From the NCBI GenBank assembly GCA_964486865.1, contig CAZAOZ010000100.1, positions 1 to 6,364 of the forward strand: a stretch of 6,364 nucleotides of DNA, in the 5' to 3' direction. A model generated the notes under the pieces. The model was not told where the DNA came from. It was given only the letters and a program-made list of their open reading frames with translations, and did no database searches. This DNA comes from Ga0077527 sp964486865. Lineage in GTDB: Bacteria; Pseudomonadota; Gammaproteobacteria; Burkholderiales; SG8-41. This document shows, one piece after another, positions 5,317-6,364 of this stretch. Position 1 is the stretch's first letter, and every line of letters begins with the position of its first letter. A program made the translations under genes and the position numbers.

Positions 5317-6188
5317 CCTTCCCCCGCATCGACCGCTCGACCCGCGTCATCCTGCAGGGCATCAGCGGCCGCGCCGGCCGCCTGCACAGCCGGCTGATGA
5401 AAACCTACGGCACCAATCTCGTCGGCGGCGTGTCGCCGGCGAAAGACGTCGGGGAAATCAACGGCATCCCGCTGTTCCCGGACTGCGCCTCGGCGGTGAA
5501 AGCCACCGGCGCCACGGTCAGCGTCGCGCTGGTCGGCGCCTACGACCTGCTGGCGGCCATGCAGGACGCCGTTGCGGCCGGTATCAAAATGATCGTCACG
5601 CCCACCGAAGGCATGCCGGTGCACGACGCGCTCAAGGCCAAGCGCCTGACGCAGGAGGCCGGCGTACTGTGGATCGGCGGCTCGACGCCGGGCATGGCGG
5701 TCGCCGAAGTCGCCAAGCTCGGTTTCCTGCCGGATGTCTCCTTGAAATCCGGACCGCTGGGGCTGATGTCCAAATCCGGCACGCTGTCCTATGAATCCGG
5801 ATTCCGTCTCGCGCAGCGCGGCGTCGGCACCTCGGTATGGATCGGCGTCGGCGGCGATCCGGTCAAGGGCACGCGCTATTCGGATCTGGTGCCCTTCTAC
5901 GCCGCGGATGAACAAACCCGCGCACTGCTGATCATCGGCGAAATCGGCGGGCAGGACGAAGAGGATTTTGCCGCGGCCCTGCAGGCGCAGGCCTTTGCCA
6001 AACCGGTGTACGCGCTGATCGCCGGCCGCACCGCGCCGGAAGGCGTGGCCATGGGACACGCCGGTGCGCTGACTTACGGCAGCCACGGCGGCTATGCCGC
6101 GAAGCGTGCCGCGCTGGAAACTGCGGGAGTGACAGTGTTCGACACCCTCAACGCGATGGTTGAGGGTGTTGCCGCAGAATTGCTGTAG
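5313..6188 (+). CDS. Succinyl-CoA-synthetase-like acid-CoA ligase, alpha subunit
   Basis: A 291-residue protein, close to SucD (289 in E. coli). The N-terminal Rossmann-type CoA-binding domain has TRVILQGISGRAGRLHS at 10-26 and YGTNLVGGVSPAK ending at Lys44. The ligase domain has SKSGTLSYE at 153-161, GVGGDPVKGT, GEIGG at 209-213 with Glu210 matching the SucD glutamate that contacts the catalytic histidine, and GHAGA with His249 as the phosphohistidine. All catalytic parts are therefore present, so the enzyme should run acid + CoA + NTP through a phosphohistidine. The specific acid cannot be told; malate-CoA ligase alpha and other members look similar at this level. The start overlaps the beta-subunit stop and is preceded by GGGAGG. 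An 11-bp perfect inverted repeat lies in the last codons (6142-6169). Confidence 0.93.
   Translation: MTFPRIDRSTRVILQGISGRAGRLHSRLMKTYGTNLVGGVSPAKDVGEINGIPLFPDCASAVKATGATVSVALVGAYDLLAAMQDAVAAGIKMIVTPTEGMPVHDALKAKRLTQEAGVLWIGGSTPGMAVAEVAKLGFLPDVSLKSGPLGLMSKSGTLSYESGFRLAQRGVGTSVWIGVGGDPVKGTRYSDLVPFYAADEQTRALLIIGEIGGQDEEDFAAALQAQAFAKPVYALIAGRTAPEGVAMGHAGALTYGSHGGYAAKRAALETAGVTVFDTLNAMVEGVAAELL
6140..6171 (+). repeat. Hairpin inside the 3' end of the alpha-subunit gene
   Basis: ACACCCTCAAC (6142-6152) and GTTGAGGGTGT (6159-6169) are a perfect 11-bp inverted repeat with the six-base loop GCGATG. In RNA it can extend by a G-U (6141/6170) and a C-G pair (6140/6171). It lies 17 bases before the stop codon and encodes part of DTLNAMVEGV. 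No T-run follows, so it is not a standard terminator; it could protect the mRNA 3' end or slow ribosomes. Confidence 0.7.
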
Positions 6189-6222
6189 CGGCGTGCCGGA
6201 AACCTGATCGTCGCCCCGGCGT

Positions 6223-6336
6223 AGGGTGGGCAAAGCGTAGCGTGCCCACGCTGCCGCAGACTTTCCACCCCGTATTCGTCATGCCGTAATTTGAGCTGAG
6301 GTTCGGTTGGTGGGCACGCTGCGCTTTGCCCACCCT
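6223..6336. repeat. Pair of REP-like palindromic units in inverted orientation
   Basis: A 27-base unit at 6223-6249 begins AGGGTGGGCAAAGCG and ends AGCGTGCCCAC; it recurs in reverse complement at 6310-6336 with one difference (T6238 against G6321, which still pairs as U-G in RNA). Each unit is itself an imperfect palindrome, with GTGGGCA at 6226-6232 and 6310-6316 matching TGCCCAC at 6243-6249 and 6327-6333. A 60-base spacer separates them. The transcript could fold into one long hairpin or two short ones. From memory, dispersed units reading GGTGGGCAAAGCG...GTGCCCAC are common between proteobacterial genes, like REP/BIME elements. No transposase is present. It may help end the operon transcript, although there is no strong T-run after it. 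Confidence 0.8.
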
Positions 6337-6364
6337 TGTATTGTTTCTCTGACCGATTTACGGT

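Noticed and set aside
6148..6333. Small minus-strand open frame (61 codons) across the repeat pair
   Set aside because: It is made mostly of the palindromic repeat units and overlaps the end of the alpha-subunit gene; it has no ribosome binding site that I can see.
1..6364. CRISPR arrays, tRNA or rRNA genes, riboswitches, phage or defence genes
   Set aside because: No regularly spaced repeats, cloverleaf-like sequences, ribosomal RNA motifs or known defence or phage proteins were seen on either strand.

Overview
The window looks like a piece of chromosome from a GC-rich proteobacterium, most likely a betaproteobacterium. The evidence is the high GC content with strong G/C preference at third codon positions, a YibF-type glutathione S-transferase, and a paired palindromic repeat near the right end of a type I associate with proteobacterial genomes. 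The taxonomic call is inference and nothing in the window fixes it.

Layout. Bases 1-60 are the last 19 codons of a plus-strand gene, probably a membrane transporter. A symmetric A-run/GC-stem/T-run hairpin (84-111) ends that gene and also ends the convergent minus-strand glutathione S-transferase gene (130-750). A 121-bp divergent region (751-871) separates the transferase gene from a tightly packed plus-strand operon running to 6188. Its order is: TauD/TfdA-type Fe(II)/2-oxoglutarate dioxygenase (872-1765), AtuA-family protein (1775-3142), DUF4387 small protein (3154-3465), a two-repeat dimeric alpha/beta-barrel protein (3462-4163), and succinyl-CoA-synthetase-like beta (4180-5316) and alpha (5313-6188) subunits. 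Gaps are 9, 11 and 16 bp, and two junctions are ATGA overlaps. The final 176 bp are non-coding and carry two copies of a 27-nt palindromic unit in inverted orientation.

How the genes may work together. The dioxygenase has the full HxD...H iron site and TauD-like arginines, so it probably hydroxylates an anionic organic acid and yields succinate as co-product. The SucCD-like pair keeps the catalytic histidine, the nucleotide-binding lysine and the EINP metal motif, so it should form a CoA thioester from a carboxylic acid. AtuA and DUF4387 are known as neighbours in acyclic-terpene and related catabolic loci, but their chemistry is not established. The barrel protein belongs to a superfamily of small-molecule binding or degrading enzymes. 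Together they suggest a pathway for an organic acid: oxidation, remodelling, then CoA activation. The beta subunit departs from classical SucC in its C-terminal active-site loops, which argues against this being the TCA-cycle enzyme. The substrate cannot be read from the sequence.

The most useful points for follow-up are this gene combination without the Atu carboxylase genes, the variant SucC-like loops, a perfect hairpin inside the last codons of the alpha-subunit gene, and the inverted repeat pair downstream.
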